A stretch of 64,000 bases of DNA from QWQI01 sp964608915 (lineage in GTDB: Bacteria; Planctomycetota; Planctomycetia; Isosphaerales; Isosphaeraceae): positions 186,001 to 250,000 of the forward strand of contig CAZSQA010000002.1 in NCBI GenBank assembly GCA_964608915.1, read 5' to 3'. The number at the start of each line of letters is the position of its first letter. Positions within the stretch are counted from its first letter, which is position 1. Below are positions 1 to 9,748 of this stretch, one piece after another. A model generated the notes under the pieces. That model was not told where the DNA came from, searched no databases, and was given only the letters and a program-made list of their open reading frames with translations. Both the position numbers and the translations under genes were made by a program.

Positions 1-1
1 C

Positions 2-985
2 CCCGGATGGTATCTGGCATATGCTGAGGCAGTTCGGCGCGATCCCGAAGCCTTCGGCCCGGCCGATCGGGAAGAAGCTGTGCGTGACGCCGTCGGAGCG
101 GTCGTACGAGACCAGATCGATGCCGGCCTGGACCGGGTCACCGACGGCGAAGTTCAGCGTGTGGACTTCAATCTGGGCTTTTACGAGCACCTCTCAGGCC
201 TGAAGATACGGGATCAGCAGCGATTCTGGGGTGCCCCCGGGCACGACCAGCGTTCGAAGTATGTGGCCGTCGAACCGATCACAGCCCCGAAGGGCCTGGG
301 CTGTGTCGAGGAACTGCACCGGTTTCGCCAGGTCGCGCCGGCAGCGTTCACGAAGATGCCCGTGCCGGGGCCGTTCACGCTCGCCGGATGTATCGACGGA
401 GGAACTGTTTATCGCGACCGCGAATCGGTGGCCGAGGCCCTTTTGCCGATCGTCCGCAAGGAGATGCTGGATCTGGTCGCCGCCGGGGTCGACTTCATCC
501 AGCTCGACGAGCCGAGCTTCGCCTGTCATCCGCAGCAGGCAGAGTATTTTCTCGACATCATCCGCCGCACCGTCGAAGGCGTTCCGGCCTACATCAGCAT
601 GCACATGTGTTTCGGAAATTACCGTGCCCGGGCGGTCGGCTGGCGCAGCTACGCCCCGCTTTTCCCGGCGATCGAGCGCGTGGCGGTCGATCAGCTGGCC
701 CTGGAATTCGCATCGCGTGAGATGGCTGAAGTCGAGTTATTGAAGAAGCTTCCGGAGTCGATCGACGTTGCCGTGGGGCTCGTCGACGTGAAGAACACCT
801 GGGTCGAGCCGGTCGATCTGATCGTCGCCCGGATCGAGAAAACGCTCGAATGCGTGTCGCCCCGGCGGCTCAGTATCACGCCCGACTGCGGCTTTTCGCA
901 GACCCCGCGACACGTGGCCGTCGGCAAGGCACGGAATCTGGCCGCAGCGGCTCGACAAGTTCGTGAAAAACTAGGTCTGGAATGA
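2..985 (+). CDS. MetE-like cobalamin-independent methionine synthase family protein (5'-partial)
   Basis: The reading frame is open from the first bases, so the true start lies outside the window. The product resembles the C-terminal catalytic barrel of vitamin-B12-independent methionine synthase, which moves a methyl group from a folate to a thiol on a zinc site. Motifs seen are TDGEVQR near the start, QLDEPSF in the middle, HMCFGN around base 602 (the His-x-Cys zinc pair of the family), ALEFAS (candidate Glu ligand) and TPDCGF near base 883 (third Cys ligand). The stand-alone catalytic half matches the short MetE-like proteins common in bacteria, whose methyl donor is often unknown, so the substrate is not assigned. 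The stop codon overlaps the next start as ATGA, implying translational coupling with the sugar-related genes downstream. Confidence 0.85.
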   Translation, partial: PGWYLAYAEAVRRDPEAFGPADREEAVRDAVGAVVRDQIDAGLDRVTDGEVQRVDFNLGFYEHLSGLKIRDQQRFWGAPGHDQRSKYVAVEPITAPKGLGCVEELHRFRQVAPAAFTKMPVPGPFTLAGCIDGGTVYRDRESVAEALLPIVRKEMLDLVAAGVDFIQLDEPSFACHPQQAEYFLDIIRRTVEGVPAYISMHMCFGNYRARAVGWRSYAPLFPAIERVAVDQLALEFASREMAEVELLKKLPESIDVAVGLVDVKNTWVEPVDLIVARIEKTLECVSPRRLSITPDCGFSQTPRHVAVGKARNLAAAARQVREKLGLE

Positions 986-1845
986 TGATCGAACCGGTCC
1001 TCAGCGGCGCGGAACTTGTCGAAGAAATCGAATCGACCATCCCCCTGCCCGGCGAGATCGCCGTCTGGTGGCTGGGCCAGAGCGGCTACCTGATCCGTTC
1101 GGCCGGTGCGACGATTCTGATCGACCCGTATCTGAGCGAGTCGCTGACGAAGAAATACGCAGCGACGAACAAGCCGCACATTCGCATGACACGCTGCCCG
1201 GTCGAACCGTCCATGCTGGCATGCATCGATGTCGTCGTGTGCTCGCACAAGCATTCTGACCACATGGATCCTGGCACGCTGCCGGTACTCTCGGCGGCTT
1301 CGCCCGGGTGCATTTTCGTCGTACCGGCATCCCTGGCGGAACATGCGGCGAGCATGGGGTTACCGGCCGATCGGATTCTAGGGATCGATCACGGCTGCGT
1401 CCGGGATTTCCCGAGATTTTTTTTGCGGATTCGGGGGCTGAAAGCGGCACATGAAAATCTGGACACGGACGACCAGGGCCGGCATCTTTATCTGAGCTTC
1501 GTGATCGAACTGGGCGATATCCGAGTCTTTCATTCCGGCGACACGATGGTCTGGCCAGGTATGGCGCAAGAAATCGGCCCGTCGATCGACATCGCGTTTT
1601 TGCCGATCAACGGGCGCGATCCTGCACGTGGCGTATCCGGCAACATGAACGCCGGTGAGGCCATCGCGCTGGCTTCGGAATTCGGCCCCCGCGTTCTCGT
1701 GCCGCATCATTATGATATGTTCACGTTCAACACGGTCGATCCCGGCGCATTCGTGCAGGCCTCGAAGCAGTTGCCGGACGAGGTTCGACCCGTTATCCTT
1801 CGCTGTGGCGAACGCTTCGAAATCGGCATGGACACCAGGGACTGA
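982..1845 (+). CDS. UlaG-like metallo-beta-lactamase-fold hydrolase
   Basis: A 287-residue metal-dependent hydrolase of the metallo-beta-lactamase fold. The zinc or manganese motif H-x-H-x-D-H is visible as SHKHSDHMD (His89, His91, Asp93, His94). Later metal-ligand regions are FHSGDTMVWPGM and VPHHYDMF. The IDPYLSES segment and the GNMNAGEAI segment fit the UlaG family, whose founding member opens the lactone of L-ascorbate 6-phosphate. The gene overlaps the upstream MetE-like stop by four bases and lies five bases before xylulokinase, so a role in pentose or ascorbate-type sugar breakdown is a reasonable inference. Other UlaG-like proteins act on different phosphoesters or lactones, so the substrate remains open. 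Confidence 0.85.
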   Translation: MMIEPVLSGAELVEEIESTIPLPGEIAVWWLGQSGYLIRSAGATILIDPYLSESLTKKYAATNKPHIRMTRCPVEPSMLACIDVVVCSHKHSDHMDPGTLPVLSAASPGCIFVVPASLAEHAASMGLPADRILGIDHGCVRDFPRFFLRIRGLKAAHENLDTDDQGRHLYLSFVIELGDIRVFHSGDTMVWPGMAQEIGPSIDIAFLPINGRDPARGVSGNMNAGEAIALASEFGPRVLVPHHYDMFTFNTVDPGAFVQASKQLPDEVRPVILRCGERFEIGMDTRD

Positions 1846-1850
1846 CGACC

Positions 1851-3377
1851 ATGGCAGTGGCATTAGGCATCGACATCGGGACGTCGGGCACGAAAACCCT
1901 GGCGATCGACGAAACCGGCAGAATTCTGGCATCGGCCTCATCGGAGTATCCCTGTTCCCACCCCCAGCCGGGCTGGTCGGAACAGGATCCGGAACTCTGG
2001 TGGCGGGCGACGTGCGAGACGATTCGCGCCGTGCTGCACCGGGGCGGCCTGAAGCCGGAAGATATCGGCGGCGTCGGCCTTTCCGGCCAGATGCACGGCT
2101 CGGTGTTCCTCGACGAATCGGGCAATGTCCTGAGGCCCGCCCTGCTCTGGAACGACCAGCGCACGGTGGCCGAATGTGCCGAGATTACGCGGCTGGCCGG
2201 CGGCCACGACGCCCTGGTGGGCATGGTCGCGAATCCGGCCGTCACCGGCTTCACTGCGCCCAAGATCCTCTGGCTGCGTAACGCCGAACCGCACAATTAT
2301 CAGCGGCTCAGGCAGGTGCTTCTGCCCAAGGATTATGTCCGGTACAGGCTCAGCGGAACTTACGCGACTGAAGTTTCAGACGCCTCGGGCACGCTGCTGC
2401 TGGACGTGAAGAACCGGGCCTGGAGCCACGAACTCGTCGGCAAGCTGGGGCTGGACGCATCGATTCTGCCCCCTTGTTACGAAAGCCACGTGATTTCTGC
2501 CGAGGTCAGTTCGAAGGGTGCCGCCGAATGCGGCCTGGCGGTCGGCACGCCGATCGTCGGCGGGGCGGGCGATCAGCCAGCATCGGCCGTGGGCAACGGA
2601 ATCGTGCGAGGGGGCATCGTTTCGGCCACTCTGGGCACTTCCGGCGTGGTATTCGCCCATGCCGACACACCTGACTTCGGCCCCGCGGGCAAGCTTCAGG
2701 CAGGTTGCCACGCCGTGGCAGGCGCGTGGCACACGATGGGCGTCGTCCTATCGGCTGGCGGTGCGATGCAGTGGCTGCGGAACCACCTGGGTCAGCTGGA
2801 AATGGCCGAAGCCCAGCGGCGGGGTGTCGATCCCTACGAAATCCTGACCGAAGAGGCCCAGCGAGCCGCCGCGGGCTGTGAGGGCCTCGTTTTCCTGCCC
2901 TATCTCACGGGAGAACGCACGCCCCATTTCGACCCTTATGCCAGAGGCGGCTGGATCGGCCTGACCGTGCGGCACGAACGCTCGCACGTCATCCGGGCCG
3001 TGATGGAGGGCGTCACGTTCGCAATGCGTGACAGTCTCGAACTGGTGCGGGCCTCGGGCGTGCAGCCGAAGCAGATTCGCCTGTCCGGCGGCGGAGCACG
3101 CAGCCGCTTCTGGCGTCAGATGCAGGCGGACATTTACGGCAGCGAAGTCGCCACGATCAACGCCGCCGAAGGGCCGGCCTTCGGGGTGGGGCTTCTGGCG
3201 ATGGTCGGGACGGGCGTTTACTCGAACGTGCCGGAAGCCTGCGACGCGACGATTCGAGAAGTCGAGCGGATTGCCCCGAACCGCGACCTGGCGAGAACTT
3301 ACGACACGGCGTTCGCGCACTATCGGGCGGCTTACGCGAGCCTGAAAACGCTTTTCCACGAGATGGCGAAGGATTGA
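1851..3377 (+). CDS. xylB: Xylulokinase
   Basis: A 508-residue sugar kinase of the FGGY family that phosphorylates D-xylulose with ATP, feeding the pentose phosphate pathway. Family marks are the N-terminal phosphate-binding loop GIDIGTSGTKT (residues 6-16), GLSGQMHGSV with the substrate-contact MHG of xylulokinases, LPKDYVRYRLSG, SDASGTLLLD, and the C-terminal adenosine motif RLSGGGARS. The length equals that of typical XylB. The start is the ATG at 1851, five bases after the previous stop, so it is clearly co-transcribed. Its partners (MetE-like, UlaG-like and uvrA) do not form a classical xylose operon, and no xylose isomerase is present in the window. Confidence 0.93.
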   Translation: MAVALGIDIGTSGTKTLAIDETGRILASASSEYPCSHPQPGWSEQDPELWWRATCETIRAVLHRGGLKPEDIGGVGLSGQMHGSVFLDESGNVLRPALLWNDQRTVAECAEITRLAGGHDALVGMVANPAVTGFTAPKILWLRNAEPHNYQRLRQVLLPKDYVRYRLSGTYATEVSDASGTLLLDVKNRAWSHELVGKLGLDASILPPCYESHVISAEVSSKGAAECGLAVGTPIVGGAGDQPASAVGNGIVRGGIVSATLGTSGVVFAHADTPDFGPAGKLQAGCHAVAGAWHTMGVVLSAGGAMQWLRNHLGQLEMAEAQRRGVDPYEILTEEAQRAAAGCEGLVFLPYLTGERTPHFDPYARGGWIGLTVRHERSHVIRAVMEGVTFAMRDSLELVRASGVQPKQIRLSGGGARSRFWRQMQADIYGSEVATINAAEGPAFGVGLLAMVGTGVYSNVPEACDATIREVERIAPNRDLARTYDTAFAHYRAAYASLKTLFHEMAKD

Positions 3378-3378
3378 C

Positions 3379-6300
3379 GTGGGACGAAAGAAAAGCTCGA
3401 ACGCCACGAAAAAGTCGGCCACATCGGCCGAACCGAAAAACCAGGCGACAGCCGGCTCCGGGATCGAACGGGAATTGCCCGTCGAACCGCCGCTGACGGA
3501 ACGGGTCGAGAAACCCTTCGTGCGATCGGCCCCTTTGACCCCGCCGCCGGAAGGGCCGACGATCCGCATTCGTGGCGCACGTGAGCACAACCTGCGCGAC
3601 GTCACCGTGGAACTGCCGAAGGGGCGGCTGATCTGCATGACGGGCGTCTCCGGCTCGGGCAAAAGCTCGCTGGCCTTCGACACGCTCTTCGCCGAAGGGC
3701 AAAGACGCTACGTCGAAAGTCTTTCGAGCTATGCCCGCCAGTTCCTGGGCCAGTTGCCCAAGCCTGATGTCGACAAGATCGAAGGCTTGAGCCCCGCGAT
3801 CGCGATCCAGCAGAAGACGGCCGGTCGCAATCCACGGTCGACCGTCGGCACGATCACCGAGATCAGCGACTATCTGCGCGTTCTGTTCGCCCGGGTCGGC
3901 AAAGGCCACTGCCCCGATTGCGGCGACGAAGTGCAGGCCCAGTCGCGTGAGCAGATTCTGGGGCATATCGAGCACCGCGTACCGCCCGACTCGCTCGTCA
4001 CGCTGCTGGCGCCGGTGATCCGGGGCCAGCGGGGCGAACATCACGACCTGTTCGAAGATCTGCTTCGCCAGGGTTTCACGCGTGCCCGGGTGGACGGCAC
4101 GATCGTCGAACTCGGCGCGGAGCTGCATCTGGATCGCAAGCTCAAGCACGACATCGAAGTCGTCGTCGACCGGTTCACGATCGACGACCGTTCGCGTCAC
4201 CGGCTGGCCGAAGCGGTGGATCTCGCGCTGAAAACCGGCGGCGGCTCGGTCATCGTGTCGAAGGACGACGGCGAGTCCCACGCCTTTTCCAGCCAGTTCG
4301 CGTGCGGCCGCTGCGGTGTCGGCTTTCCGCCCCCCGGGCCGCAGTCGTTCAGCTTCAATAGCCCGCAGGGCTGGTGCGACAAGTGCCAGGGCCTGGGGCA
4401 TATCCGTCAGCTCGACATCGACCGGCTCATCGACACCACGAAAAGCCTGTGGGAGGGCGCGATCACCGTTCTGCCCGCGTGGTCGGCACAGCCCCGCAAG
4501 CTGCAGAACGAAAGCCTCGGACTGCTGGCGGCGCTATTGGGCCTGGAAGATGCCGCCGAAGCCCGAATCTTCGCCGAAACGCCCTGGTCCGAACTCTCCG
4601 ACGAGCTTCGAGCCATGCTGATCGACGGCACGGGCGATCGTCCTCTGCGTTATCCGCTCGTCGGTGCCCGCAAGGGTACTCCGCCTTCGAAAGTCGTGCG
4701 GACATGGCCCGGCTACCGGTTCATCCTCGAAGCGACGCTAATGATCGAAGATGCGGACGATTCCGGCGAGGAATACGAACGATCCAGCCGATTCGTCGAC
4801 ATCGAATGCCCGTCTTGCCATGGCGGGCGGCTGAATCGCCAGGCGCTGGCCACGACCGTCGGCGGCTGGAACATCGCCCGGCTCGGAAATCTGCCGATCG
4901 ACGACACCGCGACTTTCTTCGACATTTACGCGGGTGATACGCCCCCCGGCGGCCCGATAGTCGATATCGAGCCGATGGACGCCCCGACCGCCCGCGTGGC
5001 CACCGAACTGGTGCGTGAGATCCGTTCCCGCATCCGGTTTCTGACCGATGTCGGTCTCGGGTATCTCACGCTCGATCGTGCCTCGCCGAGCCTTTCGGGT
5101 GGCGAGGCCCAGCGAATCCGGCTGGCCAGTCAGGTCGGTTCCGGGCTCGTCGGCGTGACGTACATTCTGGACGAGCCCTCGATCGGCCTGCACCCGCGCG
5201 ACAACACGCGGCTGATCCGCACGCTCGAACGCCTGCGCGACGCGGGCAATACGGTCGTCGTCGTGGAGCACGACGAAGAGACGATGCGAGCCGCGGACTG
5301 GATCGTCGATTTCGGCCCCGGGCCGGGCCGATTGGGAGGCGAGCTGGTCTCTCAGGGCAAAGTGAGTGACCTGGCGACCGAACAGGCCAGCGAGACCGGC
5401 GCGTTCCTCTCGGGCCGCAAGCGAATTCCGATGCCGCTCGAGCGTCGCAAGCCGACGGGCAGGACGCTGAAGGTTCTGGGAGCGGAGCATCATAACCTCA
5501 AGGGGCTCGACGTCGAGATTCCCCTGGGGCTGCTCGTCTGCGTCACAGGCGTGTCCGGCTCCGGGAAAAGCTCGCTGGTCAACGACGTTCTCTCGACGGC
5601 CCTGGCGAACGAACTCAACGGGGCGAACCGCACCGGCGGAGGGTATCGCAAGATCGAAGGCCTGAAGCATCTGGACAAGATGATCGGCATCGATCAATCG
5701 CCGATCGGCCGCACGCCCCGTTCGAACCCTGGTACGTACATCAAACTGTTCGACCAGGTCCGCAACCTGTTCGCCCAGTTGCCTGAGGCCAAGTCACGCG
5801 GTTATGCCGCCGGCCGGTTCAGCTTCAACGTGACCGGCGGCCGCTGCGAATCGTGTTCGGGCAACGGTTCGAACAAGCTCGAAATGGACTTCCTGGCGGA
5901 TGTCTGGGTGACATGCCCCGTGTGCCTGGGCAAGCGATTCAACAGCGAAACGCTGAAAGTGCAGTACCGGGGCCATTCGATCGCCGACATCCTCAACATG
6001 GAAGTCTGTCGGGCGCGTGAACTGTTCGCGGCCCATCCGCGCATCGAGGCCATGCTCGCCACGCTTGAGGCCGTCGGTCTGGGTTATCTCCAGATCGGCC
6101 AGCCTTCTCCGACGCTTTCGGGCGGCGAAGCCCAGCGGATCAAGCTGGCCAAGGAGCTGGTGCGCAAAGGCACGGGCAAGACGCTTTACATCCTGGACGA
6201 ACCGACGACCGGCCTGCACTTCGCCGACGTCGACCGCCTGCTCAAGGTGCTCCAGAGCTTCACGGAACTGGGCAATACGGTCGTCGTCATCGAGCATAAC

Positions 6301-9300
6301 CTGGACATCATCAAGGCCGCCGACTGGATCATCGACATGGGCCCCGAAGCCGGCGATGCCGGCGGCAATGTCGTCATCTGCGGCACGCCGGAAGAAGTCG
6401 CCGCGTGCGATGCCAGCCACACAGGCCAGGCTTTGCGGGCAGTGCTCGAAATCGAACGGCAGCGTGACGAACTCGCCGCCGCTCCGCCGCGCCGGGGCCG
6501 CCCGCCTAAGGCCGCCCCGGGTTCGCCAGCCGGGGGCCAGATCGCCCCCCTGTTCGTGACCGACTCACCGGCACGTGAGATCTTCGACAGCGGCCCCATC
6601 CGCATTCGCGGGGCTTCCATGAACAATCTCAAGAACGTGACGATCGACCTGCCGCGCAAGGCGATGTCCGTCTGCTCGGGGCCGTCCGGCTCGGGCAAGA
6701 GCACTCTGGCCATCGATACCCTTTACGCCGAAGGCCAGCGGCGATACGTCGAGTGTCTCTCGAGCTACGCGCGCCAGTTTCTCACGCCTCTGCCGAAGCC
6801 GAAGGTCGAGAGCATCACGGGCCTGTCACCCGCGATCTGCATCGAACAGAAGACGACCAGCCGCAGCCCCCGTTCGACGGTGGGCACGATCACAGAGATT
6901 TTCGATTATCTGCGAATTCTCTTCGCCCGCCTGGGGCAGCCTTATTGCCCGGACTGCAATCAGCCCGTCGGCGTGCGGTCGATCGATCAGATCGTCGACT
7001 CCGTTCTGGCCCGTAAGCCTGGCACGAAGGTTCAGCTTCTCGCCCCGATTCAAAAACGGGAAAATGAGGACTATTCGGAATTCTGGCAGCGGCTGGGGCT
7101 GGAAGGGCTGACGCGGATCCGGGTGGACGGTCAGACGAAGCGGCTGGACGAACCCTGCACGCTCAACGACCGCCGCCAGTACGCCATGGAACTGGTGATC
7201 GACCGCCTGACGCTTTCGCCCGAAATCCGCAAAAGGCTGACGGACTCGGTCGAGACGGCCCTTTCGTACGGTCAGGGCCGGATGATCCTGGCCTTCGTGG
7301 ACGACGCAAAGCCCGAGAAATCGTGGGCGACCGAATCGCTCAGCGTGCACAGGGCCTGCCCTTCATGCAACAGGGCCTTCGAGGAGCTGACGCCCCAGCA
7401 TTTTTCGTTCAATAGCCCGAAGGGCTGGTGCCCCACCTGCGAAGGGCTGGGCGTCAAGATGGGGGCCGACCCCGCCCTGCTGGTGCCGCATCAGGACCGG
7501 TCGATCGACGAAGGTGCGATTCTCGGCTGGCCCAAAGATGGCCCCGGCTCGAACTTCCATGCCGCCTGGCACGCTGTCGCCGGCAGCCTGAACGTCGATT
7601 CACGATTGCCCTGGCAGGACCTGGATGCTCTTGCGAAGCGGTCCGTACTTTATGGCCGCGAAAAAGGCGGGGCCGCCACCGTGCAGGCCATGGGCGATCG
7701 GCCGGCGTTCCGAGTCCGGTTCAAGGGGATCCTGCCGACGCTGGACGAAGCCGGGCGAGTTTCCTATAACTTTCGCGGCGCGGTGAACCGCATGATCGGC
7801 GAAATCGACTGCCCTACGTGCCTCGGGGCCCGCGTTCGCGAAGACGCCGCCGCAGTGCGGCTGAACGGGCGTACGATCGATCAAGTCTGCCGATGGCCGA
7901 TCGGCCGGCTTTTCGAATTCATGTCCTCGCTGAACTACGAAGGGGAAGAGGCGAAGATCGCCGCGGACCTGCTCCGTGAGGCGACTGACCGGCTGCGGTT
8001 CCTCGTCGAAGTCGGCCTGGAATATCTTTCACTCTCGCGCCCGGCACCGACGCTCTCCGGCGGCGAAAGCCAGCGCATCCGCCTGGCCGGCCAGATCGGC
8101 ACCGGCCTCACAGGCGTGCTTTACGTGCTGGACGAACCGACGATCGGCCTGCATCCCCGCGATAATGCACGGCTGCTGGGAGCCCTCAAACGGTTACGCG
8201 ACCTGGGCAATACGCTGGTCCTGGTCGAGCATGACAGGGAAGTGCTCGAAGCGGCCGATCATCTCGTCGACTTCGGCCCGGGGGCTGGCGCTCGTGGCGG
8301 TCAGGTGGTCGCCGAAGGCCGCCCGGAAAAAGTCCGGACTGAGGGCGATTCGCTCACGGGCCGCTATCTGGCGGGCACTCTGGCGATCCCGATTCCGAAG
8401 AACCGTCGCCCCGCCGACGGCAAGGCGCTGGTCGTGCGCAACGCGCGGCACCTGAATCTCAAGGGGATCGACGTCCGCTTCCCGCTGGGCACGATGACGG
8501 TCGTCACCGGCGTTTCCGGCTCGGGCAAAAGCACGCTCGTCGAAGACGTTCTGGGCAAGGCGCTGGCATCGACCAAGCACTTCTCGAAGGAAAACCCGGG
8601 AGCCCATGACCGGATCGACGGCATCGGCCAGATCGACAAGATGATCCGGGTCGATCAATCGCCGATCGGCGCCACGCCGGCATCGACGCCCGCCACGTAC
8701 ACCGGCATGTACGACATGATCCGGGCCCTTTTCGCGAACCTTCCTGAAGCCAAGCGGCGGGGCCTGCGGCCAGGCCACTTCAGCTTCAATGTCGAAGGCG
8801 GCCGTTGTCCGGTGTGCGAAGGTGCCGGGCAGAGGCGGATCGAAATGCACTTCCTGCCCGACGTCTGGGTCACGTGCGAAGGCTGTTCGGGCCTGCGGTT
8901 CTCGGGTGAGGTGCTGGCCGTGACCTATCGGGGCCGGTCGATCGGCGACGTGCTGCGACTCACGTGCGACGAAGCCTTCGAACTCTTCGAGGGGCAGACT
9001 CGTCTTCGCAAGATTCTCAAAACGCTCATCGACGTCGGCCTGGGCTATCTGCCGCTTGGGCAGGCGGCGACGACCCTTTCGGGCGGCGAGGCCCAACGCG
9101 TCAAACTGGCCGCCGAACTGGCTCGGCCCGACACCGGGCGGACACTCTACCTGCTTGACGAACCGACCACGGGTCTGCACTTCGACGATATCCGCAAGTT
9201 GCTGGACGTTCTGCACCGGCTGGTCGACCTGGGCAATACCGTCGTGGTGATCGAACACAATCTGGATCTGATCAAGACGGCCGACTGGGTCATTGACCTG

Positions 9301-9693
9301 GGCCCCGAAGCAGGCGAAGACGGCGGCAGGATCGTGGCTGAGGGGCCGCCCGAGAAAATCGTGGAAGCGCCTTTGAGCCGCACCGGCCAATTCCTCAAGC
9401 CGGTCCTCGAAGCCGGTCCGTACGAAACGCTCGAGCGATCCGAACCCCCGGTAGAAGACCGGCCGAAAAAGAAGCCGGGGAAAGCCTACGCTGAGGATGA
9501 CGATCGCGACGATTTCGATGACGCTCTGGGCGAGGTGGAATTCGACCTCGCCACCGCCCGGGAACTCGAATCGATGCTCAGCCAGATGAAAGACTTTCTC
9601 GCGAGCCAGCTCTCCAAAAAGCCGCTGAAGAGCGATAAGGAAGCTCAGGCCAAAAAGAAGAAGTCGAACCGCTGGATGGACGATTCGTACTGA
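3379..9693 (+). CDS. uvrA: Tandem-fused UvrA excinuclease ABC subunit A (four ATPase modules)
   Basis: A 2104-residue protein made of two complete UvrA units joined head to tail. UvrA is the damage-sensing ATPase of nucleotide excision repair and normally works as a dimer of chains of about 950 residues. Four Walker A loops are seen at about residues 89, 724, 1101 and 1711 (three of the form GVSGSGKS, the third GPSGSGKS). Four LSGGE-type signatures lie near 572, 913, 1559 and 1900. Zinc modules occur in both units, for example CPDCGDE, CGRCG and CDKCQ, CESCSGNG and CPVC in unit one, and CPDCNQ, CPTCEG, CPVCEG and CEGC in unit two. A Lys/Arg/Asp-rich tail of roughly 100 residues closes the protein. 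The start is a GTG one base after the xylB stop. Long UvrA forms are known from Chlamydiae and planctomycetes. Confidence 0.95.
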   Translation: MGRKKSSNATKKSATSAEPKNQATAGSGIERELPVEPPLTERVEKPFVRSAPLTPPPEGPTIRIRGAREHNLRDVTVELPKGRLICMTGVSGSGKSSLAFDTLFAEGQRRYVESLSSYARQFLGQLPKPDVDKIEGLSPAIAIQQKTAGRNPRSTVGTITEISDYLRVLFARVGKGHCPDCGDEVQAQSREQILGHIEHRVPPDSLVTLLAPVIRGQRGEHHDLFEDLLRQGFTRARVDGTIVELGAELHLDRKLKHDIEVVVDRFTIDDRSRHRLAEAVDLALKTGGGSVIVSKDDGESHAFSSQFACGRCGVGFPPPGPQSFSFNSPQGWCDKCQGLGHIRQLDIDRLIDTTKSLWEGAITVLPAWSAQPRKLQNESLGLLAALLGLEDAAEARIFAETPWSELSDELRAMLIDGTGDRPLRYPLVGARKGTPPSKVVRTWPGYRFILEATLMIEDADDSGEEYERSSRFVDIECPSCHGGRLNRQALATTVGGWNIARLGNLPIDDTATFFDIYAGDTPPGGPIVDIEPMDAPTARVATELVREIRSRIRFLTDVGLGYLTLDRASPSLSGGEAQRIRLASQVGSGLVGVTYILDEPSIGLHPRDNTRLIRTLERLRDAGNTVVVVEHDEETMRAADWIVDFGPGPGRLGGELVSQGKVSDLATEQASETGAFLSGRKRIPMPLERRKPTGRTLKVLGAEHHNLKGLDVEIPLGLLVCVTGVSGSGKSSLVNDVLSTALANELNGANRTGGGYRKIEGLKHLDKMIGIDQSPIGRTPRSNPGTYIKLFDQVRNLFAQLPEAKSRGYAAGRFSFNVTGGRCESCSGNGSNKLEMDFLADVWVTCPVCLGKRFNSETLKVQYRGHSIADILNMEVCRARELFAAHPRIEAMLATLEAVGLGYLQIGQPSPTLSGGEAQRIKLAKELVRKGTGKTLYILDEPTTGLHFADVDRLLKVLQSFTELGNTVVVIEHNLDIIKAADWIIDMGPEAGDAGGNVVICGTPEEVAACDASHTGQALRAVLEIERQRDELAAAPPRRGRPPKAAPGSPAGGQIAPLFVTDSPAREIFDSGPIRIRGASMNNLKNVTIDLPRKAMSVCSGPSGSGKSTLAIDTLYAEGQRRYVECLSSYARQFLTPLPKPKVESITGLSPAICIEQKTTSRSPRSTVGTITEIFDYLRILFARLGQPYCPDCNQPVGVRSIDQIVDSVLARKPGTKVQLLAPIQKRENEDYSEFWQRLGLEGLTRIRVDGQTKRLDEPCTLNDRRQYAMELVIDRLTLSPEIRKRLTDSVETALSYGQGRMILAFVDDAKPEKSWATESLSVHRACPSCNRAFEELTPQHFSFNSPKGWCPTCEGLGVKMGADPALLVPHQDRSIDEGAILGWPKDGPGSNFHAAWHAVAGSLNVDSRLPWQDLDALAKRSVLYGREKGGAATVQAMGDRPAFRVRFKGILPTLDEAGRVSYNFRGAVNRMIGEIDCPTCLGARVREDAAAVRLNGRTIDQVCRWPIGRLFEFMSSLNYEGEEAKIAADLLREATDRLRFLVEVGLEYLSLSRPAPTLSGGESQRIRLAGQIGTGLTGVLYVLDEPTIGLHPRDNARLLGALKRLRDLGNTLVLVEHDREVLEAADHLVDFGPGAGARGGQVVAEGRPEKVRTEGDSLTGRYLAGTLAIPIPKNRRPADGKALVVRNARHLNLKGIDVRFPLGTMTVVTGVSGSGKSTLVEDVLGKALASTKHFSKENPGAHDRIDGIGQIDKMIRVDQSPIGATPASTPATYTGMYDMIRALFANLPEAKRRGLRPGHFSFNVEGGRCPVCEGAGQRRIEMHFLPDVWVTCEGCSGLRFSGEVLAVTYRGRSIGDVLRLTCDEAFELFEGQTRLRKILKTLIDVGLGYLPLGQAATTLSGGEAQRVKLAAELARPDTGRTLYLLDEPTTGLHFDDIRKLLDVLHRLVDLGNTVVVIEHNLDLIKTADWVIDLGPEAGEDGGRIVAEGPPEKIVEAPLSRTGQFLKPVLEAGPYETLERSEPPVEDRPKKKPGKAYAEDDDRDDFDDALGEVEFDLATARELESMLSQMKDFLASQLSKKPLKSDKEAQAKKKKSNRWMDDSY

Positions 9694-9748
9694 TCCAGGC
9701 GATCGGTTGCGTCGGAGCGTTGATCGATTCGGCGTGAAACGGTCAGGG

